From NCBI RefSeq assembly GCF_003725795.1, contig NZ_RBEE01000004.1, forward strand, positions 248,001 to 312,000: a stretch of 64,000 nucleotides of DNA. Reading direction: 5' to 3'. This document shows positions 43,144 to 53,401 of the stretch, piece by piece; the first letter of the stretch is position 1; each line of letters opens with the position of its first letter. Position numbers and translations under genes: made by a program. Origin of the DNA: Pedobacter jejuensis (lineage in GTDB: Bacteria > Bacteroidota > Bacteroidia > Sphingobacteriales > Sphingobacteriaceae). The notes under the pieces are model-generated. The model was not told the DNA's origin, made no database searches, and saw only the letters and a list, made by a program, of their open reading frames with translations.

Positions 43144-46047
43144 TTAAAAAGTAGCGATTAAACCAAACGTGTATGACTTGATTGGTGGGTATCCTGTCGT
43201 AAATTCAGGATCTATGTTGAAATCATCTTTTAATTTGCTCCAGGTAATAGGATTAACGGCATTCATAAAAAGTCTAAGTTTTTGCAGTTTTAGTTTAGAA
43301 ACAACTTGATTGCTGAAATTGTAACCTAACTCTGCATTTCTGATGCGCAGAAAATCACCATCCTTTACCCAAAAAGAACTGGTAGCATAATTGTTCTGGT
43401 TTGCAGTAGTGGTCAGACGTGGGTAAGTAGCAGTAGCTCTGGTATCAATACCTTGCGCAGGATAGTATGCCCAGGCACCCTCGGCAATTGCATAAGCATT
43501 GGTATTGTTAACGAAAGCAATGTTCTGAGCTCTTAAATAAGAGTTTCCAATTAAATCCACCGAATTACCAGCAACTCCCTGGAACAAGACCGATAAGTCA
43601 AAACCTTTATAATCAATGGTACCACCAAATGAGAAATTGGTTGTAGGTAGAAATGAGTTTCCGATTTGGGTGACGTCCAGTGCATCGATCTTTCCATTAC
43701 CATCCAAATCTTTATATTTCAAATCGCCTGGTTGTATCGCACCAAATAAAGGAGTCGAAAGACCTGCTCTAAGCGACCCATCTGGGTTAAAATCCTCCAG
43801 CTGGTAAAAGCCATCAGATACCAATCCGATAATCGAGCCAAATTGTCTTCCCGTTCTGGCGTTGTAATCAAATGCGGGAGCCAGTTCAGACTGAAAATCG
43901 ATTTTATTTTTATTCAATGATAGCATACCGAACAGTTGGTAACCTACCTGGTTTACCTTACCATTGTATGATGCAGAGATCTCTAAACCTTTGTTTGTCA
44001 TCTCACCGATATTAGCCAGGTAGGTGAAATTCCCAAAACTCCCTGGGAAAGAATTATCCTCTGTTAAAATATTTGTGCGTTTATCAATGTAAGCGTCAAG
44101 GGTAATGTTCAGGTTTTTGAAAAATGTTAAATCAGCACCTACGTTATACTTCATACTTTCCTCTGGTCCAACGTTTGGATTGGCTAAAAATAATTGTGTT
44201 AGGCCTCCATTTGCTGCAGGTGTTCCGTTCCCGATATAGTAGTTGCCACTGTTACCAAAAAACTGCTGGTATAGGTAACGTCCCCCTGAGGCGTATCTTT
44301 CAGGCGATATTGCCCTATCATTACCTGATTTACCGACTGAAGCTCGCAATTTAAACTCATTAATAGCTTTATTACCTTTCAGGAAATCTTCGTTAGAAAC
44401 AATCCATGCACCAGAAACTGATGGATAAAAATGAAAGCGATTTCCATCTGCATAAGCATCAGAACCAAAGTAAGAAAACCCGAACTCAGCAACATAACGC
44501 TCATCAAAATTATAGTTAACCCTACCACTAATATTTTGATAATTTACTTCATAACCGAAAATGCCTTCACCAGTAGAGGTTGACTGATGATAATTAATTG
44601 CAGAATTTAAAGCACTTTTTCCAAAACTGGCCTTGTATCCGATAGTTGCCAATAACTGACGCCAATCCTGTTGTCCGGCACCACTTAATCTAGATGAGGC
44701 AAGTGTTGTATTTTGGTTTGTTGTAGTTGTTACTCCATTGATATATCTTGCGTAATCTCTTGTTTTATTATAGGTACTTAAATCATAACTATTAAACGAA
44801 TAAGTTTGACTGGCATAAAGACCTTTGGCGATAAAATCCAGTTTCTCCTTCAAAGTAAAGTTTCCCTGCAAAAATCGCGAACGGTTAGACTGCCAGCCTA
44901 AATTATTAACCGAACCAACCGGATTGTTGGGAAAGAGTGGAGTACCAGATAATCTGAGTTGGCTTGCACCATCATATACAGGATAAATATTAGATGGATA
45001 ATTATATAAATCTGTCCAAAGTCTTCCGGTAGAATAGCCCGTAGCATAATTTGGTGATCTTCTATCCTCCAACCTGCCGTTTAGGTCAACACTGGCTTCA
45101 AATATGTTACCCAGGTCAAAATCTAGATTTGCCCTTAAATTATAACGCCCGAAGCTTTGATTGGAAGTGCTATCTGTATTGTTAACGTTATACAAACCTT
45201 GTTTATTTAGATAATCGAAAACGATATTGTACTTAGATCGGTTATCACCACCAGAAAAAATCAAATTCGCATCGGTATATGGCGCACTGTCTTTTAATGT
45301 TTGATCAAACCAATCTACATTTGTACCAGTACCATTCTGATAGGCAGAGAGTTGAGCCGGAGAATATGCCGGCGTCCAAATCCGGCCATTGTCATTACTA
45401 ATGGCCTGATTATAAAGGTTAGAGAAACCAAAAGAATTCAACGGTTTATTAATATCTATTGCACTTTGAGTAGACCTTCGTAGTTTAAATGTAATGGTAG
45501 ACTTTCCCTCTACCCCACGCTTGGTAGTCACCCATATCACACCGTTTGCAGCTTTCATGCCAAATGTAGCCAGGGCCGCAGCGTCTTTGAGTACAGAAAT
45601 GCTTTGTATCTCTGAGGCCGATAGATAGTTAAAGTATCTTGAGCTCACCTCAAGACCATCTACAAAGATAGCTTGTGTGTTATATCCGTTACCATTGGTA
45701 AAACCATAGGTTCCAATTCCCCGGATATTCAAGTTCGCCGCTTCAAAACCCGGCTCTCCCGAGGTTTGCTGTACATTTAAGCCAGGCAAAACTCCAAATA
45801 GCGAATTGGTGGAACTTAGAGATGGTGTTCTGTAGAGTACATCTGTAGTTACCGTTGATATTGCTGAAGTTGATGTCGCCTTATTATCGTTAAAATAACG
45901 GTTAGGAACATTTCCCTTTTTTAAGGAGTCAGCAGAGCTGTTTTGCTTATCTTTTTTATTTGCTACTTCCTGTGCCTTTGCATTTATGGTAATAATGGTT
46001 AAGGCAGAACAGATCGCAGCAAATAAAAATTTATTTAATTTATACAT
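43144..46047 (-). CDS. SusC-family TonB-dependent transporter lacking the N-terminal carboxypeptidase-like domain (pair 1)
   Basis: The 967-aa protein has a signal peptide (to NAKAQ), goes after a short linker straight to the plug domain (LFGVLPGLNVQQTSGEPGFE, IFVDGLEVSSRYFNYLSAS, IQSISVLKDAAALATFGMKAANGVIWVTTKRG) and ends with a beta-barrel and YTFGLIATF. The CarboxypepD_reg-like domain of typical SusC proteins, present in the other copy, is missing, which explains the shorter length. It imports oligosaccharides with its SusD. Confidence 0.92.
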   Translation of the reverse strand: MYKLNKFLFAAICSALTIITINAKAQEVANKKDKQNSSADSLKKGNVPNRYFNDNKATSTSAISTVTTDVLYRTPSLSSTNSLFGVLPGLNVQQTSGEPGFEAANLNIRGIGTYGFTNGNGYNTQAIFVDGLEVSSRYFNYLSASEIQSISVLKDAAALATFGMKAANGVIWVTTKRGVEGKSTITFKLRRSTQSAIDINKPLNSFGFSNLYNQAISNDNGRIWTPAYSPAQLSAYQNGTGTNVDWFDQTLKDSAPYTDANLIFSGGDNRSKYNIVFDYLNKQGLYNVNNTDSTSNQSFGRYNLRANLDFDLGNIFEASVDLNGRLEDRRSPNYATGYSTGRLWTDLYNYPSNIYPVYDGASQLRLSGTPLFPNNPVGSVNNLGWQSNRSRFLQGNFTLKEKLDFIAKGLYASQTYSFNSYDLSTYNKTRDYARYINGVTTTTNQNTTLASSRLSGAGQQDWRQLLATIGYKASFGKSALNSAINYHQSTSTGEGIFGYEVNYQNISGRVNYNFDERYVAEFGFSYFGSDAYADGNRFHFYPSVSGAWIVSNEDFLKGNKAINEFKLRASVGKSGNDRAISPERYASGGRYLYQQFFGNSGNYYIGNGTPAANGGLTQLFLANPNVGPEESMKYNVGADLTFFKNLNITLDAYIDKRTNILTEDNSFPGSFGNFTYLANIGEMTNKGLEISASYNGKVNQVGYQLFGMLSLNKNKIDFQSELAPAFDYNARTGRQFGSIIGLVSDGFYQLEDFNPDGSLRAGLSTPLFGAIQPGDLKYKDLDGNGKIDALDVTQIGNSFLPTTNFSFGGTIDYKGFDLSVLFQGVAGNSVDLIGNSYLRAQNIAFVNNTNAYAIAEGAWAYYPAQGIDTRATATYPRLTTTANQNNYATSSFWVKDGDFLRIRNAELGYNFSNQVVSKLKLQKLRLFMNAVNPITWSKLKDDFNIDPEFTTGYPPIKSYTFGLIATF

Positions 46048-46083
46048 TTATCTTTCTTGGTTAAGTGAAATAATCAGATACAA

Positions 46084-47874
46084 TTAATATCCGGGGTTTT
46101 GAATAACAGCATTTTTATTTACCTCCGCCTGCGGAAAAGGTTCTAAATGCATCTTATCATTCCAATATGCAGTATAGGTTTTTGCCATGTAATAATTAAT
46201 CATCGTAGATGGTAAACTTTTATTACTGGCTGAGGTCATCTGAAACTGGAACTCTATGATATCACCACCGATAATGCCATTGCCGATAGCAGGAAGTCTC
46301 CAGTGTTTCACATCGAAGTATCGTTTATTTTCATCATAAAATTCCACTGCCCACTCTCGCTGAATGGCTGCTCTTAATCTAACCTTGTCCGTTTCCACAA
46401 TAGAAGGTAATCCTGCCCTATTGTGAACGATATTTAGGTTAGATAACGCCAATGCAGTTTGACCGGCTTCATTATATGCTTCTGCGAGATTCAGGTATAG
46501 CTCTGCAGCCCTGAAAACAGGAAATTCATACCATAACCTACCACCAGCCATGTAAAAGAATTTGGTGGGCCAGGCCACCCCTTGCCCGTAATCGCTTGCA
46601 TTGGGAAAGTTATTGGCTGTACCATAATTACTGGTATGTACACCCCATCCCGGAGTATTAAAGCCCCACCTACTGTCGTTGGGATTATTAGCTGCCTGAA
46701 TACCGGGCCCGGCAAAATCTGCCCTAAAACGAGGTTCCATCTGACCAAAACGAGTAATATAGTCCGTAGCCACCCTTGGTGCGGCATCTCCGATTTTTGG
46801 CCAATTTTGTTCCGTACCATCTGCCTTCTGATAATTAGACAAGAAGTTTCCCAACAAACCCCCTCTTTGATTATTAAATTTGGTATCGGTCCAAAATCCG
46901 GACAGATTACGGAACCTGGCTGCCTCCATATCCTGATTTTGGTGCGCCAGAATAACCTCACGATTACCTGGTGTTGAGGTTGCGGTACCATAATCCGCAA
47001 GAGCATTCGCATTAGGGGCGTTCGTGCCTCCGCCGGTGTTAATGATATCATTACCATTTGCCTTCGCTTCTGTAAGTGCGGCATTGGTGGCAGCAATTGC
47101 ATCCAACCATCTCTGCTCGCTGTAAGCGCCATAGCTGATCAGGTTGTTGTTTGCTCCCAAACTCAGATAGGGCGTCGAAGAATTGAATAGTGGTCGAGCG
47201 GCAAACATTAAAGTCTGTGCCTTGATTGCCATAACTGCACTCTTTGTCAATCTTCCTTTTTGAGCCGCCGGCCATGTGCTTGGCAAAGCTGCTGTCGCCT
47301 CATCACACAACTCAACAATATATTTAACGGTTTCATCCACTGATGCTCTAGGTGCGCTCAGGTCATCAGAGGCAGATAAAGCCCGTTTCACAAGAGGAAT
47401 CCCTCCATATGCCTTTAAACCGTACATATACATATAAGCGATTAGGCCTTTTGTCTCACCTTTAACAGTTGCCTTTAAAGCTGCGTCCATATCAGGAACT
47501 TTATCAATATTTTCATTTACAATCCACTGTGACCTAACAATAGTATAGATGTTATTGTAATTTAATACTGTTAGGTTAGAGGTTGTACCACCATTTGAAA
47601 TGGCATAAGTAGGATGCCAGCTCCATCCCCTACCTCTTTCTCCTCCAACGCTACCCAAGGTTCCGTATTGCAGGTTATATTCTCCATTATTGCCATACCC
47701 CAAGGCTCTCCTGTACCCACTGAACAAAGCGGCTTCTGCATTGAGTTTTGTGGAGAATACTTTTTCAAGATCCACATTGCCTGTAGTTAAGGGAACCTGA
47801 AGAAATTCTTTTTGGCAGGCGTGCAATACAAGCAATGCAAAACTTATTGCTAAAAAATATATTATCTTTTTCAT
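46084..47874 (-). CDS. SusD/RagB-family nutrient-binding lipoprotein (pair 2)
   Basis: The 596-aa protein has a lipobox LLVLHACQ (Cys20), the SusD tetratricopeptide fold and the C-terminal signature IQREWAVEFYDENKRYFDVKHW, ending NPGY. It starts 12 bases after the susC stop upstream. It should form the ligand lid for the 1126-aa SusC. Confidence 0.93.
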   Translation of the reverse strand: MKKIIYFLAISFALLVLHACQKEFLQVPLTTGNVDLEKVFSTKLNAEAALFSGYRRALGYGNNGEYNLQYGTLGSVGGERGRGWSWHPTYAISNGGTTSNLTVLNYNNIYTIVRSQWIVNENIDKVPDMDAALKATVKGETKGLIAYMYMYGLKAYGGIPLVKRALSASDDLSAPRASVDETVKYIVELCDEATAALPSTWPAAQKGRLTKSAVMAIKAQTLMFAARPLFNSSTPYLSLGANNNLISYGAYSEQRWLDAIAATNAALTEAKANGNDIINTGGGTNAPNANALADYGTATSTPGNREVILAHQNQDMEAARFRNLSGFWTDTKFNNQRGGLLGNFLSNYQKADGTEQNWPKIGDAAPRVATDYITRFGQMEPRFRADFAGPGIQAANNPNDSRWGFNTPGWGVHTSNYGTANNFPNASDYGQGVAWPTKFFYMAGGRLWYEFPVFRAAELYLNLAEAYNEAGQTALALSNLNIVHNRAGLPSIVETDKVRLRAAIQREWAVEFYDENKRYFDVKHWRLPAIGNGIIGGDIIEFQFQMTSASNKSLPSTMINYYMAKTYTAYWNDKMHLEPFPQAEVNKNAVIQNPGY

Positions 47875-47886
47875 GTTGTTAATTAT

Positions 47887-50800
47887 TTAAAATTGAACGT
47901 TTAATCCAAAATTATAAACCCTAGTAATTGGGAAAAAATATCCCTGATTGTTACCATAACCACTATTATTAGTATCTGCAGTTTCTGGATCAAGACCAAA
48001 TTCCTTTAGATCATTTTTGAGCGTAAAAAGATTGTTTCCATTTGCGAAAACCCTGATAGAGCTTACTTGTAGCGATCTTAAAATATTGATGTCCCGCAAT
48101 GTATAGCCCAATTCTATGTTTTTAATCTTTATAAAATCAGATGATCTTAACCAAAAATCACTTTTTACAAAATTTGAATTACTCGTATTGGTATTGATTT
48201 CCATACGTGGATAGGTAATCTTTTCGCCGCTGGCGACTTTTTCCGGGGTCCATGCTCCATCTAACTGCCATTGGTATAGATTTCCGTAATCTTTAAAAAA
48301 TACACCTACCATATTCTGTGGAATGTAAAAAGACCCTTTTGCCGTTCCATTCATCAATATACTGGCATCAAAACCTTTGTAAGAGACATTTATCCTGGTA
48401 TTGAAGGCATATTGAGGAAGATTTGAATAACCGATACGACTTTGATCCAACTGATCAATGATGTTATCTCCATTTAAATCTTTATATCTGATATCCCCTA
48501 AAGTATTTCTGTTACTATTAAAGGAATTGAAAGGTCTGTTGGCCAACTCTTCCGGGGTATTAAAAAATCCATCACTAGTAAGTCCAAAGTACTGGCCTAT
48601 GGGTGCGCCGGTTAAATTTTGCCATTCAAATGGATTGGGGGCTTCGGATCTAAAAATCACCTTGTTCTTGGCATAACTCACCGCACCATTGATGCTATAA
48701 TTAAATTCACCAATATTGTTTCTATAGCCCAGTGAAATCTCATAACCTCTGTTCTCGGTAACACCGACATTTACAGGAGGGATATTATTACCAGCTACTC
48801 CAAAAGTTGCCGGAATTACGCCAAGTGTAGATAGAATATTGTCCCTTTTTTCTTTAAATAAATCAACTGTTAAAGATAATTTATCGGCAAAGAAACGAGC
48901 CTCCAAACCAAGGTCTGTTTTAATCGAACGTTCCCATGTTACTAAAGGGTTGCCTAAAGTAGCTTCATTCGTTACCGGGAATAAACTTGTCCTATCAACG
49001 CCGTTTGAAGTACCAAAATAATAATTACCCTGGTTTTGATTGAACGTACTTGGCAAAAACAAATATCTTCTGCCTAAGATCTGATCATTACCCACCTCGC
49101 CGTATGATCCTCTTATTTTTAGAAAAGTTACGTATTTGTTTTTTGGAAAAAATGCTTCGCTAGATGGAACCCAACCAGCAGAATAGGCAGGAAAGAAACC
49201 GAATCGATTACCATCGATGAAGTTCTCTGTTCCGTTATAACCAAGGTTAAATTCAGCCTGATATCTTTCCTTGTAATTATAGGTAATCCTGCTCACTAGT
49301 CCCATAATACCTGAAGGAGTGTTAAAGGCATCATCAGGCATACTATATCGATTTGCCTTACCCAATAACAAAGCTGTTATATTACTTCCGCCAATACTGG
49401 TTACATAGTCTAAGCCTAAATCAAAATAAAGCTTATTCCATGTGCCGGTAAAAGTATCACCGTTGAAGCTAACTGTAGGAATGCCACCACCAAAAAACTC
49501 CAGTTCATTAGGATTAAGTGGGTTTCTCCTTACCTCATATGAGGGAATGGTATTTCCGATAGTGATGAACTTATTATATGAATCATCGTAATTGGCAGTA
49601 CCTCTCAAGGAAAGTCCTTTTATCAAATAATCCATCGAATGTTGAAGCTTAATACTAGAGCTTAACAGGGTTGTATTATAAATGCCCAAACCTGATTGCA
49701 ACAGTATGGCCTGAGAGGTATTTTCATAGGTTTGTTTATCTCCCAGGGGATTTACCGGAGTTCTTCCCCCACGTCTACCCTGTACCTGAGAAATCAGTCT
49801 TCCATCTATTACCCCCGGCACCATGAATGTATTTCCCTCTTGAAGGTATTGCATCATTTGTTTATACCTGAATGTATTGTCGAAAGGATTGGTACCAAAT
49901 GCAGGACCTTCTGTAGAACCAAACTGTCCCGCTATGTTGACCGATATGGTTGTATTTTTGATGGGGAAGATATCAAAATTAGATCTAAAGTTGGTACGGT
50001 TATATCTAGAGCCAGTATGTGAACCCTGCAAGCTAAAATCTTCCAAAATACTACCCTGGTCAAAATAACCGAATGAGGTGTAATACTTCACTTTCTCATT
50101 TCCTCCCCTAATGCCTAAATTATATTGTTGCTGTTTTCCAGTGTTATCGAACTGGTCTCTGTAGTAATCTTTGCTGCCATAATATAGTGCAGGTGATTGG
50201 TTTAGACTGGCCTTTTGTTCGGGAGTTAAAAAAGTCATGGCCGCCACTTCTGCAGGCGTATAATCTCTATTATTCTGAAACTTCCACAAGTCGTCATCGG
50301 TGAAAATCCTGGGATTGAAGCTTGGATTATTTTCATTTTCGTTGTATGCCTTTATCGCCCGGTTTCTTGCCAGTGCAAAATCATAGGAACTTGCCGACTC
50401 CATCAAGTTTGTAGCCTTCGTTCCCGCGAAATTTGCAGAAAAACTTATTGATGGCTTTCCCGATATGCCCCGTTTTGTGGTAACAATAATTACCCCATTT
50501 GCTCCTCTTATACCATACACTGCTGTACTTGATGCATCCTTGAGAATACTTAAGCTCTCAATCTCATTGGCATCCATGGCATTCAACTGTTCGTAACTTC
50601 TTTCAGCAGGTTGCTCTACTCCATCAATTACGATTAAGGGGTCTGAACTCCCTCCGTAGGTGGCAACACCCCTAACAAAAATTTTTGTTCCGTTACGCCC
50701 CGGTTCACCACTTGTCTGTAAACCACTGATTCCAGGTGCATTACCGACTAATGCATTGGTAATATTTCCTACTGCAGAGGCCACCAAATTCTTGGCATCA

Positions 50801-51267
50801 ACGGTAGCTACCGCACCAGTGACGTTCACACGTTTTTGGACCCCAAATGCAGTAATCACAACCTGGGTTAACGATGTTGCACTTGGTGTTAGTTTAATGT
50901 TCAGATTCGTAGTGGCATTGCTAACCTTCACACTGTAGGTGTTATAGCCTACAAACATAAAACTTAGCGTCCCTCCACCATCAGGAACTGATAATGAAAA
51001 CTTACCATCCGGACCGGTCACAACTCCAACACTGGTACCCTGTAAAAGTACACTTACTGATGGCATGGGCTGACCGGTTTCATCAACAACTGTCCCTCTC
51101 ACGGGGAAGTTGACCGCTGCCATTTTAGAATTTGTGGATTCAAAAGGTGAGCTAATCCCTGCTTTTGCGATGGTAAAGGTCAGGGTCGTTAAAGTTAAAG
51201 TTGCCAATAGTACTGCACACTGCTGGCAAATTTTCTGCATGCTTCTAAAAAGAGCAAAAAACTTCAT
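47887..51267 (-). CDS. SusC-family TonB-dependent transporter (pair 2)
   Basis: The 1126-aa protein has a signal peptide, a CarboxypepD_reg-like domain at about residues 55-125 (VRGTVVDETGQPMPSVSVLL), a linker with VVITAFGVQKRVNVTG, a plug with PLIVIDGVEQPAERSYEQLN and LSILKDASSTAVYGIRGANG, a 22-strand-type barrel and the closing YNFGLNVQF. It is the first gene of a run of five to six genes on this strand. The 820-base upstream gap holds candidate regulator sites. Confidence 0.95.
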   Translation of the reverse strand: MKFFALFRSMQKICQQCAVLLATLTLTTLTFTIAKAGISSPFESTNSKMAAVNFPVRGTVVDETGQPMPSVSVLLQGTSVGVVTGPDGKFSLSVPDGGGTLSFMFVGYNTYSVKVSNATTNLNIKLTPSATSLTQVVITAFGVQKRVNVTGAVATVDAKNLVASAVGNITNALVGNAPGISGLQTSGEPGRNGTKIFVRGVATYGGSSDPLIVIDGVEQPAERSYEQLNAMDANEIESLSILKDASSTAVYGIRGANGVIIVTTKRGISGKPSISFSANFAGTKATNLMESASSYDFALARNRAIKAYNENENNPSFNPRIFTDDDLWKFQNNRDYTPAEVAAMTFLTPEQKASLNQSPALYYGSKDYYRDQFDNTGKQQQYNLGIRGGNEKVKYYTSFGYFDQGSILEDFSLQGSHTGSRYNRTNFRSNFDIFPIKNTTISVNIAGQFGSTEGPAFGTNPFDNTFRYKQMMQYLQEGNTFMVPGVIDGRLISQVQGRRGGRTPVNPLGDKQTYENTSQAILLQSGLGIYNTTLLSSSIKLQHSMDYLIKGLSLRGTANYDDSYNKFITIGNTIPSYEVRRNPLNPNELEFFGGGIPTVSFNGDTFTGTWNKLYFDLGLDYVTSIGGSNITALLLGKANRYSMPDDAFNTPSGIMGLVSRITYNYKERYQAEFNLGYNGTENFIDGNRFGFFPAYSAGWVPSSEAFFPKNKYVTFLKIRGSYGEVGNDQILGRRYLFLPSTFNQNQGNYYFGTSNGVDRTSLFPVTNEATLGNPLVTWERSIKTDLGLEARFFADKLSLTVDLFKEKRDNILSTLGVIPATFGVAGNNIPPVNVGVTENRGYEISLGYRNNIGEFNYSINGAVSYAKNKVIFRSEAPNPFEWQNLTGAPIGQYFGLTSDGFFNTPEELANRPFNSFNSNRNTLGDIRYKDLNGDNIIDQLDQSRIGYSNLPQYAFNTRINVSYKGFDASILMNGTAKGSFYIPQNMVGVFFKDYGNLYQWQLDGAWTPEKVASGEKITYPRMEINTNTSNSNFVKSDFWLRSSDFIKIKNIELGYTLRDINILRSLQVSSIRVFANGNNLFTLKNDLKEFGLDPETADTNNSGYGNNQGYFFPITRVYNFGLNVQF

Positions 51268-52090
51268 ATTTTTAATATTTTAAGATTTAATATTTGGTTG
51301 GTTTCCAATAGCGCATTGGTGGCAAAATTGGGATGATTTTACATCAGATGAAAAATCGTAAGTATAGGGTGATAAGTAGAATGTAGATTTCAAAACATCA
51401 AGAGGCTCCTTTCATTTCTAAGTTTAATATTTGGTTATGTTTAAAATCGATAAGAACTGAATTTTTGTCTAATCGATTGAACTAAATTATGCATTGTGCA
51501 GGTTCTGATGAGGCTACATTTGTACTTAAATAAGACGTTATTTGTACCAAAAGACGTGTTTTTAATGCGCTGAAGTACTTTTAAGACGTTTTTCACCGTC
51601 CTGGTGATAATTTGTATTATCACTCACAATAAATCGTTGTTACAAAAACCTTAATTATTGCCGGTACTTTGGTCAAAGCCTTTTGGAGAGTTTATAATGC
51701 TGATAAATGACTGATAAAAATCTGCTTTAAAGCTTTTAAAGCTATAGATAGAATTGATATAGCCATCAAAATTAAGGCTAGGTGTTTTTTCTAAAATATC
51801 AAGTTGGTGATGACTTTATCAAATTAGAACCTTTACTTTATCCGGTATTAATTCGCAAAAACAACTAACCTGAATGCTAAAGATTTAACGGTATTTTGAT
51901 AGACCACTTTTAATCCGTTTTAGATTAAGACTATGAGAGGTTATAGCAATATGCACTCTTTTTTAAATTCTATTTTTTTAAGACTCCAATAAGATCCAAA
52001 AATTATCAGCCGTAAGATTGCTGGGGTAATCAGTTTCTGAATTTCAATAGATTTTATGATGGTATCATCAGATTTTAAGGTAAATTTTAT
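51268..52090. other. Long regulatory gap upstream of the susC-susD operon
   Basis: No gene is convincing here. It holds two copies of an AACCAAATATTAAA leader motif on the minus strand (51286-51300 and 51423-51438) and three AAGACGT strings (51532, 51551 and 51583) that could be operator half-sites. The rest is A/T-rich without clear structure. Confidence 0.5.
51532..51590. promoter_or_regulatory. Three AAGACGT repeats, candidate operator
   Basis: AAGACGTT (51532-51539), AAGACGTG (51551-51558) and AAGACGTT (51583-51590) lie about 270-320 bases upstream of the susC start, in the same orientation. Hybrid two-component AraC-type regulators bind direct repeats. Assignment to the neighbouring regulator is inference. 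Confidence 0.35.
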
Positions 52091-53401
52091 TTAAAAAAAT
52101 GTAATTTTTGGTGCCTTTTGCGCTTCCTCGTCAGATATAGAATAGGTATAGGTTTTCAATAATTTGCCTTTACCACTAAAGACGAACATTTGGGTAGATG
52201 ATGGTTTAATCTCTGATTTGACACTAGCTTTTTTACCAGCATCAACCACTATTGATAAACGATTTGGGTCTGACTGGTTCATTTTGGAATCCAAATTTAA
52301 AACATAACTGAAATTCTTGATTTTGCTTTTATTTAAAACCATAACTGCAACGCCCGTTTTGTCCCCCATTGGTATAACTTTCAGATCTGCCTGCCCGTTG
52401 CTGTAGCTTAGATAATGTTGTTTAAGATTTTGGGAAAGCATCTGGGTATGATAGTAATTAGAACGTGGAATAAATTTTCCATTCTTTAAATCGAACATGC
52501 TAAGATCGGTACCTTCCCTATCAGCTCCGCCCTCTAAAATGCTCCATGGACATATGGTAAAAGCTCCTTCTCGCATACCTAAATCATACATTTCAGCAAA
52601 GATTTGCCCATTGTGAAAATTGTAGGGTAAAAAATCCTCGCCTAAACGCTCATCCACAATCCAATGGGAGTTGAACTCTGTTATTGCCCAACCAATATGA
52701 TTATTTTTATCCCTTGTGGCGTTTAACAAAGCTAATCGTTGTTTTAAGCTTTTTACATCTTTTTCAAAACCACTAATATCTTTAAATCTGTAGTTGTGAA
52801 ATGCTACGATATCTAAGTAATGATATTTTTGATTGGGCACTTTTTTGGTTACATCTAAATCCCCTCCCAAAAGCCTGGTGAGGTAACTCTCTTTATATGA
52901 GGACAGATCGAAGCCCATAATTTTAGCTGTGGGATCGTAACTTTTAATTTGCGCAGCTATCTTGGTAAAGTAATCAAATACCTCTTCTGGAGATGCCAGC
53001 TGATTATGGTGATCCGGTTCGTTGCCAATACTCCAAAATTTGATATTTTTACCTAACTCGCCATTCAAATATTTTATAGCTTTTAACGCACCATCATTAT
53101 CTTTTAGTTGCCTAGGCATTTGTACAATAGGCTCTGCACCAACCTCGCGCGCATAATCAATATATCTGACCACATCTTTATTTATGAAATTGCCATTTTC
53201 ATAACCATTGCCCCCGATACGAATGGTTTGGTATTGAACAGCTTTGATATCTGCGGTAACTTTAAATATATCACCTCTTCCCCAGGCATTCTGACCGATT
53301 AAATACTTACTAATCTGTATTTGAGCTACTGAATTGCTTGAAACAAGACCACATCCGATTAGAATGATGATTTGCGCAATTTTAAAATTTAACTTTTGCA
53401 T
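52091..53401 (-). CDS. Clan GH-A-like glycoside hydrolase, family not resolved
   Basis: The 436-aa protein has a signal peptide (to NSVAQ), a TIM-barrel domain with KFWSIGNEPDHH (likely acid/base Glu128) and GWAITEFNSHW (likely nucleophile Glu242), and a C-terminal beta domain from about residue 330. The N-E-P and E-F spacing is that of clan GH-A, and the IRIGGNGYENG segment recalls GH44 or GH39/GH51 relatives. It is secreted or periplasmic. Its ATG overlaps the GH3 stop by one base, so the two act together on the same oligosaccharides. Confidence 0.75.
   Translation of the reverse strand: MQKLNFKIAQIIILIGCGLVSSNSVAQIQISKYLIGQNAWGRGDIFKVTADIKAVQYQTIRIGGNGYENGNFINKDVVRYIDYAREVGAEPIVQMPRQLKDNDGALKAIKYLNGELGKNIKFWSIGNEPDHHNQLASPEEVFDYFTKIAAQIKSYDPTAKIMGFDLSSYKESYLTRLLGGDLDVTKKVPNQKYHYLDIVAFHNYRFKDISGFEKDVKSLKQRLALLNATRDKNNHIGWAITEFNSHWIVDERLGEDFLPYNFHNGQIFAEMYDLGMREGAFTICPWSILEGGADREGTDLSMFDLKNGKFIPRSNYYHTQMLSQNLKQHYLSYSNGQADLKVIPMGDKTGVAVMVLNKSKIKNFSYVLNLDSKMNQSDPNRLSIVVDAGKKASVKSEIKPSSTQMFVFSGKGKLLKTYTYSISDEEAQKAPKITFF

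Noticed and set aside
46491..47132. 213-codon minus-strand ORF within susD pair 2
   Set aside because: It is a shifted frame of the well-supported SusD gene.
51441..51623. 60-codon minus-strand ORF in the susC upstream gap
   Set aside because: Low-complexity K/T/N-rich peptide overlapping candidate operator repeats; no support as a gene.
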